The notes under the pieces are model-generated. The model worked only from the letters and a program-made list of their open reading frames with translations. It was not told where the DNA came from and did not search any database. Below, in pieces: positions 39,101-54,100 of a stretch of DNA of 64,000 bases (its first letter is position 1; the number at the start of each line of letters is the position of its first letter). A program made the position numbers and the translations under genes. The stretch is taken from contig NC_092525.1 in the NCBI RefSeq assembly GCF_037038585.1, positions 31,832,367 through 31,896,366 on the forward strand. The letters are read 5' to 3'. Source of the stretch: Patagioenas fasciata (Eukaryota; Chordata; Aves; Columbiformes; Columbidae).

Positions 39101-42100
39101 ATGTTGCTAGACTACAAGAAGAACTGATTGCTGTAAAATTAAGAGAAGCAGAAGCTCTGATGGGTCTCAAAGAACTAAGGCAGCAAGTCAAAGATTTGGA
39201 GGAACACTGGCAGGTATGGGGAGTAACACACTTTTAACAATTTTTACTTTCAGTGACTCATAAAGCAAAAGGCTATGAAATTATGAGATGCAGAGATCGA
39301 GTAGAAACTAGGGATTGTGCATCAAGCTGCTGAGGGGGGAAAATCTTTAAATGCAGATGCCACAAGAAATGTCACTTCCAAAGTATGTTAGAAATTGGTC
39401 CCTTGTTGTTACTGATGGCAGAAAGCCTGTGCTACCAGGTAACCATTCTGGTAGAAAGGAAATATCTAGTCAGTACTCCTACTTTACTAAATGTTAAAAA
39501 GGGCTAGAAGTAGGCAAAAGTCTCAGGATATCCTTGCAATTCACTGACCTACTGTAGTTGGGAATGACTGTCCTCAGCTTTTTAATTGTATATCCTTAAA
39601 ACTAGTAAGTCTCTGGGGGGTTTTAGTTTTTAGGACAAACAGGAGCATTATGGTAACTTGTTCCTGTATAACTCTGAGACCTTAAATCAGGCAACACTAG
39701 GAAAGCTCAGGTGTTACCAGCAATGGCATGCTGTTTTTCTAGCGTCATCTAGCTCGTACCACTGGAAGATGGAAAGATCCTCCCAAAAAAAACACGGTGA
39801 ATGAGCTACAGGATGAGCTGATGACTGTCCGATTGAGAGAAGCAGAAACTCAGGCTGAACTGAAAGAAACCAAACAAAGAATGATGGAGATGGAAACACA
39901 GGTATGTTATTGAACACTAAACATTTGTGAATTGAGCTGCATACTAGCAAATTGATTTCAAATGATACATATCTGATTATGATCTTTATCATCTACAAGG
40001 CATGACTTTAGTTCCAAAATGCACTTTTTTTTAATGCTGTTAGACTAGGAGGGAGAACCTAGTGCATACAGTCCAACTTGCTTTAAAATCTCTGTAGTCT
40101 TTTCCAGGACTAAGTTTTCTAAATTTCTCATTTGGACTAACTGGTAGACTCTCTGAATGCATGTGAGCCCTAATTCATGAAATTGTAACTGGTGTGACAA
40201 TAGAAGTACATATGAGGTGGTTTAAATTTCACAGACCTAATTGATGATTCTGATAATAGTAATTGTAATTATTTAAATGGCAGTGTTTTCTTCTGGTGAA
40301 ATTGCCTATACTAGATTATCTACTGAGGTTGTGAATGTGGTTACTGAACTGGACTCTCAGCAAAACAGCTGCATGCTGTCAGGTTCTTTTAGCAGAATCT
40401 TTACCTTTCATGTTCCAGAAAAGTAAAGTATGATTCACAATTGCTGAGATTTGTGCAGAAAAGACAAAAATAACTTCTCTGCCAAGATCTCTTTTGTGCA
40501 ACCAGAGAATAAGTTGTTATTAAGCAAACAAATCTGAAATGGAAGTGCACTAAACTTCATGAGTTCATATTGCATTGGTGAACTTTCAAGTGAATCAATA
40601 AGCACAATGTGCTGTTGATTGAGAACTATTTGTAACAGGCTTTTGAGAAATTTTCCCATGACATACCTGCTAAAAGTGACTGTTACTTGAAAGAAACCTG
40701 TGCATCCAAAAGGCTAAACAAACAAACCAAAACAGTACGTGACAAGCTTCAGCAGTCCCAGAAACTGGGAGAGCACGTTAGGATGTGTTGCTAAACAGAG
40801 ATGAGCGAACTGTGAGACGCATGGTTGCTTATTTCTGACAGAGGCAGCGCTTTTTTCTATGCCAACTGAATGAAAGTTTCCTCTTGCCTTAACTTTTAAA
40901 ATTTTCATTGAAGTGTTACTACTGTTAGCTACATTTAACGTGTGCTTTTGGTTTGTTACTTTTTCTCCATCTGTGTATTTTAGTCAGTAGGGGGCAGAGG
41001 TATTCTGCCGTCTGAATTACACGTATTAAAGTCGCAAGACCTTTAGGTATTTCTCTCTTCAGTGTTAAGCGTGGAGTCTTTGTATATGCTGATGCTGATT
41101 AGCTGTCACTTGACAGAAATGCACTGGTTCTTGTGTTATGTACTGGTCTATGCACAGCCTCGTATAAAAAGGCTATGACTTGTACTAATGTACAGACCTT
41201 AATTAAGGTGCCGTGTTACTTTGAGGAATTCACTGGACAGAGAAACTTGCACATAATATTTCTGACGTATCTGATGCTTCTTGGATGCATCAGCTTGTTG
41301 CTGTAGTTGAGATACAAGTTCATAAAAATCTTTGCCTTACCCAAACAAGAGGTTGGGAAAAAATATCTGTAAAGGAGCTTTGTGATGTTCTTACAGTGAG
41401 TTATCTGTTGTTTAAGAGCAATTTCAATATCCTGGTCGTAAACCAAATGTCACGCAAACTTTTCTGATTACACTTAGAAAATTCTGAATGCGTTTTCCTC
41501 AAAAGTTTTTTATAGTAGAAGATCTATAAGTCTTTCTTGTCAGACCTCAGGGAGTTAAACTGATATCAAAGATCTTTCTTTAACATGCATTTTCTTTCTT
41601 TTTTTGGTCACAAATTTCAGAATCAGATCAATAGTAACCATTTACGAAGGGCAGAGCAAGAGGTTACTAACCTACAGGGGAAGGTACAGTATCTTTCTGC
41701 ACAGAACAAAGGACTCCTTGCTCAGCTGAATGAAGCCAAACGTAGACAAGCAGAGATTGAATGCAAGGTAAACAACATCGTAAATAGACTTGGTGTGCCA
41801 ATGAATATGTACTTTTTAGTCTTGTCTGCTATTTTTAGATAGAATTGTATCTTAGCTGAGACACAGAAATCACAAAAACAAAACTTTCTTGTACTGATTT
41901 GACAATATCACCTTGAATTTACCATCTTACAAAAATCTCTTGAGGTTTTGACAGAGCTGCTCCTTTGTGGTCCCATAAAGATGTGGTTCTGTTCAGAAAA
42001 GTGTGTGTGTGTAATACATTAAAAGACACAACAGATTACACAGCAGATTCTGATCACTGTGTAATCTGTCTTAAGTAACAGAAGAGATTAATTACTTCAA

Positions 42101-45100
42101 CACTGACTATTACTGCAGAATTAGTTTAGGTTCAAAAAAAGGGAGTAAAAGTAGTATTTGGATGGAGAGATCTACAGAAGGGAGTGTTACAGTAGTCATT
42201 GCCTAACAGTAACCAGACTTTAAGGGGACCACCCAAAAATACTTGGCAAAGAGCAGTTTTTATGCACAAAAGAGAACCTAATCTATGTTTAAATCTCAGA
42301 TTTAATTAGTTAATTGTGTAACTAAATCCATAACCATTTACTTATGTCTCTAACATGTGCACACATAATATGGACAATAAATAAACTATGTCTTACAAAC
42401 TTTTTCCTCTTAAATTGCATGAAAATTTTCCTGAAATTGCTATTGATACTTACTTCATAAAAGGGCATTATTAGTTTACAAATATTTATATTTTGTTAGA
42501 GACATGAAAACATCTTTTTACTTTAATCTTATTTCCAAAAGATTTATGAATAGCCTTCTATGAAATCAGCTAGTGCTGAACAGTCAGTAATTTCTAAATA
42601 GGATACTTATTAGTATGTTAAAAATAGTACCGTAACATGAGATGAATAATCAGAATACTATTTATTAAATGTGGCTCTGAATTTGCAGCTTGAGAGCAGA
42701 TGCTGTTCTCTAACTTGTTGTTCATGATCATATCTTAGTTTTGCCTTTAATGTAACGGAACTTTTTATGTGCACCACTTGTTTCTGTTCTCATTCATGCA
42801 GAACACTGTTATTGGTTGAATGTTTGTTTTTCAGTTTTATCCAATATATGTGCATTTTGTTTGTAACACCATTCATACCCCAAAGACTGCCTCAGCTGCA
42901 ATTTCATCAAAGGCTTCTGTGGACAATGTGAATCAAGAATGTAGTTTGTCACTTAGCAGGGAAGTGAAATGACATTCTTATTAATATGCATCATTTTGCT
43001 ATAACATCACACTTTTCCAGTTTTTACAGATTTTCATTTCTTCTTTTAATTTATTTTCTCCAAAGTAGTACAGAAATCCAGGCAATTTACTTGTGTAGTA
43101 AACTCTCATCTTCTGTTCATTACTCAAAGCCCAGTGTGTAATTTATAACTAGCAATTTCTCATCTTGGTTTCTGGCTCTTTCAGCAAAATGAACTGATTT
43201 TTATTGTTATTCAGTTCCATTTTAAAGAAATTTAAGAACAGTAAATAACTGAGATGTACCCCAGATATTTCAGGGGTTTTTTTAGGTTTTAATTTCTCTT
43301 GCTGCCCTGCCAGTTTTTGTTTCCATTGGAACCTGAATCTAAAATGCAGTGAACATGTAACTTCTACTGACTCCTCAAACTCCATCAAAGCTTTTAGGAA
43401 ACAAACCACTGAATCTTAACTAGAATAAATTGCTGCTTCTGACTTCCTTTTTTGTTTACCATAATTACTGGTTTCCCAAGTGCTGACTTTTTAAATGCTG
43501 AGATTCTTATTGATTTTGTTGTGGTTGTTGTTTATATTCACGATCTTGGTGACGTGTCTTTCCATATAACCCAGAGCTTTTTTGTCTGGTTGGATTTTGA
43601 TACTGAAGGTCCTCATTAATTCTTAAGAGATTTAGAGAGTGTTGTCAATATTCTGCAGTTCTTATGTTGACTCTAAAAAGAGTAGTATGTCTTTAACCAG
43701 GCTAACATGTTAATATACATGACTATTCTCACTGGGCTAATTTACTTGGAAACTTATGTTCTAGCATGGGTTGAAGTGTGATAGTGATAGACAGAGCACC
43801 AGTCATATTTTTTTAGAGATTCTCTGAAAGTAGCCACGGTCAATAGCTAGTGAAGTAGCTGTACTGACATATACTAACATTAGATCCTGAAATTTGTTTT
43901 GCAGTCACTGATAGGAAAAACATTACAGTTTACATTGTAACATGTTTTCCAAGTTGATATTTATTTTGTATAAAATAAAATATTATCAATTTGATACATA
44001 TACATTACCGTAAGTTCTACTGTTTAACTGTGACCTAGACTGTGACTTCTTGGGATGAGGCTTAGTATTTTACAGTATAGAATTCTATACTGTTTAAACA
44101 CACAAGGTTTTTTAGCTAACTGTGTTGAAAGATGCTTAAATTTAACTTGGTAGAAACTACCCTTCTTCAATGTAGTTTCCCCTCATATTTCCTTTTCCCT
44201 CTACTTCTGATACTTCTCTTGAACTGTCATTGTGACTTTATTCCCTAATAATTGTACAAACAATTCAGCAATGTTTTACAGTTGTAATAAAGTGCCGTGT
44301 CATCAAAAAAATAGCAATGTTAGACAATATATGCAAGTTTTAGTGTTCTCCCACTCCTTCAATGGGACATATCTTGGTACTGCTGTTTCAAATTTATGAA
44401 AAGCTTTTCCATTTCAAACTCTTAGCTATATGATTGTATACAATTAAGTGGAAAATGCGAGGATGTAAAAAGCCATTACCCTTTGACAGCTGATTTGTAA
44501 GGACTGTCACTGTTTCCTGTTCCTTGCTTTCCACATTCAAACTACTAGAAGCATGTTTTTTAGCTTAATGTAAGATTTGTGCCAAATGCATTCACTTGTT
44601 ACAGAAGAGACTATCTTAGATTCCTGTCTCCTCACCTCTGTACCGCAAAAAGTGAAGGAAATGCCTGCTTGGGATTGTTTAAGGTCATTTCACTGTGTGA
44701 GGAAAATGAGTTTATAATGTTAAAGTTAATTGAAAGCAAAAAAATAAAAGCAGAAGTTTAAAGTAGAAGGAGACACATTATGCTTGTCAAGCCAAAATCT
44801 TGCAATGTTACTGCCTTTTTCTGTATTAACCAGGTGTCCTATGGCTGCTGTGTGAGGCACATGTTACAATACAAGTGTGAAGGGCTGGCCTCCAGCAGCA
44901 ACAGCAGACTTGTCATACCCACACTCCTTCTAGATTTAGGTTCAGTATCTGTAACTTTACTAAATAGTGCTGCTACCAACTTAGATTTGACTTGAAATGC
45001 AGATGTAACAGGTAGGTTGAATTGAAAAGACTACTGCTGTAGAAATACCTGAAATAAAGCTGTTTAATATGTTACTGATACAAAAACTTTGTGTACAAAA

Positions 45101-48100
45101 CTGATGAAGAAAGTTTGGGTAGTTTTTCAGGTAATGTCACGGAGTAACACAGACGAATGTTTTGTTTTTGTAGCACTAAATATTTTTAGAAGTTCCACCT
45201 TGCATCTCCTTAAATCTAACAGGTTTGTTATTCCCAGTTCCATTAGAAACTGATGTTTGATTTTTCTACTTGTTTTTCAAGTAATCTGAATTCATGCTCT
45301 TGTTTTATTTCCGTCACCACATCCTGGCTATATTTCTACTTGAAGAGGTGTATAAAAAAAAATTATATTTGATTTTTGACTCCCCAGTTGTTTTGCTATA
45401 CAGCAAGAACTGTTACATTCTTTCTGGAGCTTGTATTTTTTCTTTAAAGGATAGCTTAAAATATGTAAAAAGAAGTTTTTGTAGCAAGTTGCATCTCATA
45501 CCATCTATACAGCAACATTTTTCTGGCTCTGGTGTGTACTGTTATGTTTGTTGCTTTTTATCTGACTACTGCTTCTGCAGCAAGGACTTAATTTCAAATT
45601 GTTTCTTGAAACACAGCACTGATCTTTCTATCAGCTTTGCAGAAGAATTTACAACATAAGATTTGTGCCTCATACCAGTCTTGTCTTTCCTACCATATCA
45701 ACTTCTGTGGTAATTACTGAGAACATGCCCTGTTTCAGAGATAAAGCATCAGTGCCATGTACAGCAACACTGTTGACTCATCTCAGATACCGAAGTCAAG
45801 CCAAGCCAGTCTGTCCTTTAGCTTTCCGTTAAATACATGCAACTCTGTGGACTTGTGGGTTTGGCTTCATTCGAGCAATCATGCAGGAGAATTTAGCAAT
45901 AATGGCTAAACTTTGCTTAGCACATGATGGTTTCCTCTGAAATGGACTCCACTGATTACAAATGCTGTTAGTTGGATCATGCAGATGATGCTCCTTCATT
46001 ACAGGCATCCTTTTCTAAAAGAAACAGCATGTTTTCAAGTAGCTACTATAGACAAGCTTTGGTATGTTCAATTTGGTCTCAACTCAAGTGTCGCATGAAG
46101 GGTGGTTGGGTACTGTTAGATTGAAGCACACATTAAAGTAACTGAAATACTGGATCTGACTTACAGTGACTATGATTTGCAGAGTTAAACCGATCTGCCA
46201 TAAAAGTAGGTGTACCTGAGCCTCGTCTGTCTCTTCCTCAGAATTATTTGCACTCCAGTTGAAAGTATTGCTCACTCAATACCTATCACTGTTTTCTCTC
46301 TGTGATTGTACCAAGCTGCTGACAAGATAATATTGGTTTGTGCTCTGAAGCCTCGAGGACTTGCCTCATAGAACAGAAATAAGGAAATTTCTTCCTCTCT
46401 TGTCCAAACTCAAATGGCCTATCATTTGTAGGCAAACTTACAGGTTAAACTTACACCAGGAGTCTGACTGTAAGTTACAGGCTTTAGAATTTTATTCTAA
46501 ACTGTCTTGCAAATCTTTGTTGTATACTGTGAATAACATAGCTGGACTTAAATGAGGTTGAGAATACCTGTGTGGGTTTTTTTAATATACAAAGAGAATA
46601 ATGAAATAAGTAACTTGTGTAACTGCTGTTTCTTTATATATCAAGTCAAAAGTTGAACATGAGCTGGTTTTTTGTTATGTTGATACTTTTCTTAGTTTAC
46701 AGTCTAACAGTCTAACATTTCTGGAACACAAGACCTGGAAATTGGTAACAGCATATTTTCAAAACTACACAGATGTTTTTAGACTATTATAGTTTAGGAT
46801 CAATCTTAGATGATTACACAATTCTATGGGTTAAAATGAAATTTGGGTTCTTTAGAATATGTCTTATCAATAGGCAGGATATTTCACACAGCGTTTTCTT
46901 TACTTACATGATTTGGGGTAAAAGCAATGCAGAGTCTTTAATCAACTGCAACCGATATTTCTTAGCTTCAATCTGTTACTGCTTTCAGAGTAAAGAAGAA
47001 GTGATGGCAGTACGGCTCCGTGAGGCAGACCGCATTGCAGCTGTGGCTGAACTCCAACAGCATATTGCTGAACTAGAGATCCAGGTAACAAGTGATGGCA
47101 TTAAATGTGTAACTTGAATCTGATTACTTTTTGTACTTTATGGTTTTTTCTTCTTCCACTTTCTTTCCTTGTTGACCTACTGTGAATACAAGGCACTACT
47201 TTGCAAAGTAGGATGAATGCTATATTGCTGAATGTGCCTCCTTTATAAGCCAAGGCCTTAAATCTGTTTTGTGGGCCTACTTGTGAGCTGTTAATAATTG
47301 CTTCCATACAAGCACCATGCCACAGGCAACACTTTTAAACTCTGACTTCTGTATTTGTTTTTTGTCTTGTAATTGGCGATTTTTACCAGTTAATAGATGA
47401 GATTGAAAGCATCCTCTGTCCAAAAAATTGCACACGTTTTGATTCCAGCAACCATTCTTCTCTGCTTACTCTTCTGCTAAGATCACTATTGGAGGGTTTG
47501 TTGTAAATCTCTTACTCCCTTTATGTAAATCTTGAAACCAGGAATGTTATTACTGCTACCAAGTCACTGTAGGAAGATGCATCCTTTGGCCTCTGTGGTG
47601 TTCTTTATGCTTTTAATTCCTTTTGGAGCTTTCTGTGTCCCATGAACTCGCTGCTTCTTTGAGAACCAGAAATGACTGTTCTTTATGTTTTCTTGGCTTT
47701 GAAAAATCATGATGTCTTACTGTATTCTGTCCTTCCTATACTCATATACTCCTGTCTTGACTGAATTCTGCTGTGCCTATCTGCAGAGGTTTTCTTGGTT
47801 ATTATTCCTAAGTTACAAACTAGTTGCTCTCTAGTTTACTTTTATTTTCAACTGGTATTGCTAGTGTCTTTCTTCCCTCTGAAATCTTTCCTTCAAGGTG
47901 ATGATTTTACTGTATTGTGTCAAAGCCTTTTTTCCCTATGATTTCTCAACTACTGACATCTTTCTCATCTCTTCATATATGTAATGTACAAATAAATTTA
48001 ATGGAGCTTGCAGAAAGAATTTTCACTTTGGATATTTTTCCTCTAGTGCAGCGGGCAATAAATTGATGAAAAGATAATGCAATCATCTTTTAATCGCATA

Positions 48101-51100
48101 ATGCTTAGCTAATGCAGTGATCAGTACATTATACATACTTAGATACGTAGAGTAAGTATATGAATCATTTATCATCTAGTAAGATAACAACAAAGTAGCT
48201 GAGTTTAGGTCAACCTTCTACACAAGTGTCAGCATTTTACTAAAAAAAAATAAAATCAAAGAATACTTCAATGTGATTTTGTAGGTGAGGAGCCGGTACT
48301 CATTTTGCATTATTTTTATTTTAGCACAGACTTTAAATGCTGTCCTGCTTCCAGGATATGGGTCTCCCAAAAAGTACTCTAGTCTTGATTTTATGTAATT
48401 AAGAAATTATGAATCCCATAATGATCAGTTGTTTTTGTTTTTGTTTTTCTGATAGCTATCACACAATTAGAAATGTGTTCATTCTTTAATGTAAATACTT
48501 GACTTTCTGTTGTTTGACTGATCAAATCATTAGTGCTCAGTCATTTCATAGCTCTTTGCTATCCCCTTTCCATATTTCTGCTTAAGCTATGGGTGCCAGA
48601 ATTGTATGCGGATTTTTTTTAATATTTTGTCATGGCACAGGTAATGAAGTTAAGTGCAGGAGCATAATCTATTTTGTGACTCTGGCTAATACATCCAAAG
48701 ATTATACTGTCTCTGTTTTGTCATGATATTGCACTGTCTCATGTTTGGTGGTTTATCCACATAATCTCTCCTTCCTTTTCGCAATCATCACTGTGCATGA
48801 TACAATCTTTAGTTATGCTTTTTTCATTTTTTTCTGATCTTCTAGATGGCCGTGTCTTTTGTGTCCTACTAAAGCACACTTCAGTTTCCAATCTTTTTGG
48901 TGTTCGTAGATGATCACGTGTTAATGATTTCTGATTTATAGTCTCTTAGTAAGATTCCTGATTTTCTGCACAAGAAAGAATGGCTGCGCTTCCTTTGCAT
49001 ATGGTCTGAAGCCATTCTGTTGCTGTGGTTCATGTTTCTAATTTAATGAGTTTGCCCTCTTAGGTTTTGGTGAACTACTCATCTCAAACTTATACTAGCC
49101 TGAAATACAGCTTCTTCAGTTGTGAAATACAGGTTTTGAGCGTTAACTGTATAAAGACACTAAAAGTGATTTAGTAGAATAAGTTCCTCCGCCAATTTAC
49201 TTGCTTTTGACACTCTAGATGTGACTTGCAATGCTTTTATTGGCCTGTGACAGATCTTTTTTTTTTTTTTTTTTTTTTGGTAAGATTCTGTAAGCAAATA
49301 GGTATTTTTGAGCAGTGTGTTTTGCCAGCAAATATGAAACTTATGATCACAACTTCCTTTTTGGGTACTCATGCTCAAAGGCCTCTGAAACACCTGCACC
49401 AAAAAAAAGTAATAATGGAGTTAGAAAGTCTTAACTCCTAAAGCTTGTAAACTGTAAGACATGCAATGGATAACAGAGCTTAAACAAAAGCTGCCTTTTA
49501 AGCAAATTGAAAATCTAGGTAACTTCTTCCTCATTGGAGAAAGAGCTGCCTCCCTTTGTCTTCCATTCAGCTTGTCAACTGGAATTGCTGTGACCTGATG
49601 TGGGGAGCAGAGGGCCTTTTAATCTGGACTTGTGTTAATGGCTTGAAATGCAATATTGAATACCATAAATACACTTAGCCAATCTTAGAGCGTAGGTGTC
49701 AGTCTCAAAGTAATTGTTCTTTTTACATGGAGCATCACAAATAGGTCTGCTTGTCATATTGTTTCAAAGCTGATAAAGATGAAGGGAGGAAGTTAACTTG
49801 CCGCATAACCTTCCTTTTTCTGAGGAAGGTGGTGCTTTTCTAAGAAGCTTTAGGGATTCAGTGCCAGGTCCACAAGGTCCATAGCAATGTTTAACCTAAA
49901 TGGTGTACTTTTATTTTAAATGTTCGTGTAGGTGTAGGTGCAAGACACTGGTTTTAAATTTGTAATGCAGAGTATCACTACTCCCACATAAGAAGTGATC
50001 TCATGTCACACTCAAATGCTAGATTTAAATCACAGTTTCTGGGTAACTCCTTGTTTTGGTTAGCAATAGCAACAGAGGGGGAGAAAGAGAGAACTCTCTC
50101 ATTTAAAAGTGGATGTAATTCTGCAGCAAGATGTCAGATTATTATTATTAGGTTAAGAAGTTATTTTTTGTATATTCTGAATATCATTTTATTTTTGTCA
50201 GGTATTCAGTTCCCGATGCTAAGCTTTTAAACTTTCGTGTAAGCATATTGAGGTACAAGGAATAGTCCAATACATGGTAGATAGTTTTAAACAAATGTAT
50301 GAGTCATTCTTTAGCAAAAATAACACAAAATTGAAGTGTATCTGAAGTTTAACTTACGTTGCATATACCTAAGCCCCAGAAGTGGCAAAGAAAAACACTG
50401 AAGTTACGTATAAACAAAGGCTTACTTTGTCAGCCTTTGTTTTCTCCTCTTTCCTCTCCTTATTTTTCTCTCAATTGCCAGTTCAGCTTATGAAACTCTT
50501 GGGAAGCAAACATAGCTTTGAAGTATTTAGCAGGCTTCTGGGCTTCGAGCAGGACATTTAAGCAAATTATTAACAAAAGAAGAGTGGATTTTTGGATGGC
50601 TGGACTGCTATATTTTGTACCTCCACACTGAGGAGAAGCTGTTCTCTTCAATATGTGTTCTACTTTCTCACAAAAGTTATATGTTCACATGTTGTAACTG
50701 ACTTGTTTTGGCCAATCTACTTGTACTGATCCTTTTTTTTCCCATCTGTTTGTAAGATGTAGAGAACCAGGGCTAAGGAATGGATATTGTCTCTATGTCT
50801 ATAGTCAAACAGCAAAACCTCAGGTTTGTTTCCTCAGGGAATTAGTCTTTCTTGTGTTCAGTTGAACTGGTCTGATAGCTTCAAACTGCAACAAGCAAAT
50901 GCTTTTAACTTCTTGATATCAGCCTTTAAAACGCTATTGTTTTTAGCTCATGTGTGCTTTCCTAAAGCTGTCAAGAAACGTCTACCAAGGTTTGCTACAC
51001 TTCTGGCATAATAGCAAGCGTTCCTTCTGATTGCATATGGTGGGCAGTCCTGTTGGTCTGTTGGTGTCGTTTCTGTTTCTTTTGATTGTGGTGTGCTTTT

Positions 51101-54100
51101 TTTTTTGTTCCCCTGCAATAGTTGCAGGAAGGACTGACTAAAAAGAGGCTTTAGAGCAATTCAGGCAAGGTTAAATCAGTTACAAGCTAGGATCAATCAG
51201 TTGACTAAGGTAAGGAGCACTAGGCCAGTGAAAGTGTAGGCAGACTGAGGAAGCAGAGCTGGGGCAGCTGCTGTCTCTGCTCTGCAACTTAATCCCTCTC
51301 CCTCCATTTCTATTCAGGCTGGTGACTTATGGCATCCTCCTAAAATTATCCATGGTTGGTTTGTGCTGGGGAGGAACAGAGCATGCTCTGTTATATAGAA
51401 ACTGGCTTTAGGTCTGAGTAATCTTAAAGCAAAAATGATGAGAGTTCATTCTTCTTTTCATTAGGTGGATCTGGACAGGGGGTAACATCACTTCCTCCTG
51501 ATATGTTTCCTGGCAGGTTCAGAGAACTTTGTCACATTTACCCTATCTCTAACTATGTCAAAGCTGCTCTGAGAACAACGCTAGAGGAAATCCATGATTG
51601 TGTTAGCTCTCTCCCCCACAGTTTAAACTTTCAGCACTATTTCGTTAGAATGAAGCCTTTCTATGACCTCTGTTTAATAACTTTTCCAAGTACTGACTGT
51701 TGAGTAAAGAAATTGTTTCCATCTTTTCAAGTTACAGGAAACTTTTTTTTACTCTTATCAATAGTGGCGTGTGATGTTAGTGATGTGTTTTTGAAAGTCT
51801 AGAATGAGTCACTGTAAAGTCACTGAAAGGACACTAGTTACCACATTTACACTTCTGAATAACCTTCATTTACATTTTTAATGCAGTGTCTTTTGCCACA
51901 GAGAGAGAACTTGAAAGCCTCCCCTGGAAAGAGGATGAGGCAGATTGTTACCAAGTAAATACTTCTAAGGCAGAAAAGATTAAACTAAGGGTCTAAGGCA
52001 ACTGTCCTACCCTCTAGACATTTTTAGTAAAGACAATACACTGTTATCTGAGGAACAGCAACCATCTGGTATACCTGCATTTTGGCTGCCTATAAAACCA
52101 TTTGGTTTATTTTTCTATGTTTTAAAGTTCACAGATATTAAAGTGAAAACAACCCTAGATTCTTTCTTATTATTTAAAACAGCTAATTTTCTTGTTGAGG
52201 TGTATTTATTTTCGTACTCTTATATGATCATCAAGAGTGTTTTATAAAGCTGCGTACTTGTGCTCCTCTGGAGATGAAACACCTGCAACTGAAATTTGAT
52301 TACATTGATCTTCTCTATCTCAGACCTTGGTCAAGCAGCAAAAGCAAGCTTAAAGCCTCCAGTGTGTTCCAGGTGGTTTCCAGTGATTGATTTATTTCTT
52401 CTTTAAACTTTGGTTTGTCATTACTGCTAGACTTGGTTTTAGGGGGTACTATACAGTCACAGTTTGAGGTATTTAAAATCAGCATTCTTTGAAGCAGACT
52501 GTCCCTGCCCTCGTGTTGCCAGCTGTGCATCCTGGTCCTATGCTGAATGAGTATGGAAGGTCTCAATAGTTCTCAATAGGCATCAGGTGTGTTCCTTGAG
52601 ACTGGATGCTGCTTATTTTGAGGATACAGAAAAGCTGTTTTTCTCCTAGACAGCCAGACAAAGGAGGATTTAAGTATGGTACTACAACCAGGAATCTCAA
52701 CTGATACTTATTGGTGGGCAGAATTTTTCCTCACTCTAAGAAGCAAATCTGGGGGGAACAGATTTTTCTTCTCAGGAGCTCTCAATATACTATATCTCTT
52801 GGCATGCATGCAAGTACAGTCAACTCTGGTACTTGAGAGCAGGACGAGATGAGAGCTTCCAAAACTGCAGGGGCCTAAGTGAGTTCTGTTTAACAGCTGG
52901 TGGGGTTTTTTTGATCTGTAGGGCTCATTTGCTGCTTTGCTGCCTGTACTGCTCCCACTCTATGCACAACCTGAGGCAAGAGGTTGGTTGCGTATTGGCT
53001 GCTGACACTGTGCGTTCTCCTGGAGGAGAGGTGATAGCTGGCCGCTAGGGTGGTGGGTGCAGGGTTTTCTAACCTTGCTAGTGCTGGTGGAGCTGGTCTA
53101 TTGAAAGAGATGGTAAGACTGGGGGGAGTTATTAATCTTCAAAGCAGTGAAATGGAGATGATGGATGTTTATTTACAGTGTAACACCAACTGGCATTACT
53201 TTTCTAAGAACCCTTCTGGGAAGGGGAGGCAGGCAGTGCAGCGGTGCCCATCTGTAGAACCAGTACCCCAGGGAAACTGACGTAGAGATTCATTCACATC
53301 TGACTGCAAGGTTGTTTTTTAACAAAATTCCTGGTTTCCAGAATTGGCTAGCTTTCATTATTTTGCTATTCTGATAATACACTTTTCTGTTACCTGACTT
53401 TTTCACTGTGTATTCATTTTAAACTTGAAATGGCTAGTATTTGCCTAGAGACCAGCTATTCTTTGTGTCATGAGCTCACCAAATACCACAGATTTTCTGT
53501 AATAATGCTCACTCTCAAAAAAACCCCGAACCAACAACCCACATCCTACATGTATAATCTTAGATTAAAAGAAAAATCATGAAGAGAGAGATTATTTATG
53601 CTTTTCTGTTTTAAAAGTTGTGATGTTCATACCTTAAAGACTTTTGAAATGTAAGTGGAGTCTTAACATTCACTTTTGAACCAGTACAGTTGATCTAAGT
53701 GTTTTCTTCAGAATTACAAAACTACTCAAGCACAGTAGTACAAAACTATTCAGGCATAGTATAAAACCAATGCAGAGTGAAACGCCTGCTTCTTACTGAA
53801 ATAAATGTTACAACAGGAAGCATTCAACAACTAAACTAAAGCTACATTAAAGCAATTTAATTTTTCTTCTATCAGTGGGGCTGCCTAGTAACTTATGAGG
53901 AAGCTGGACCAATTTGCAGCCACAGAATGTGAAAATGTAATTTAATGGAAACAGAAACCCTGAGATTTTAGGTATTTTATAAAATTGAAAGGTAAAGCCA
54001 GTTTCAGAATATAGAAGGGCCTTGAAGCAGGATAGTCAGCTCCCTTTTTCCTTGGTGGTTTTACAGAAGACACCTTTAATGTCTTTTGTCCTTGAGCACC

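Noticed and set aside
45294..45659. 121-residue plus-strand ORF
   Set aside because: Intronic, AT-rich, with no recognisable domain or splice structure; length is within chance expectation.
49257..49278. T tract as the tail of a minus-strand processed pseudogene
   Set aside because: No coding-like sequence or target duplication is recognisable on either side.
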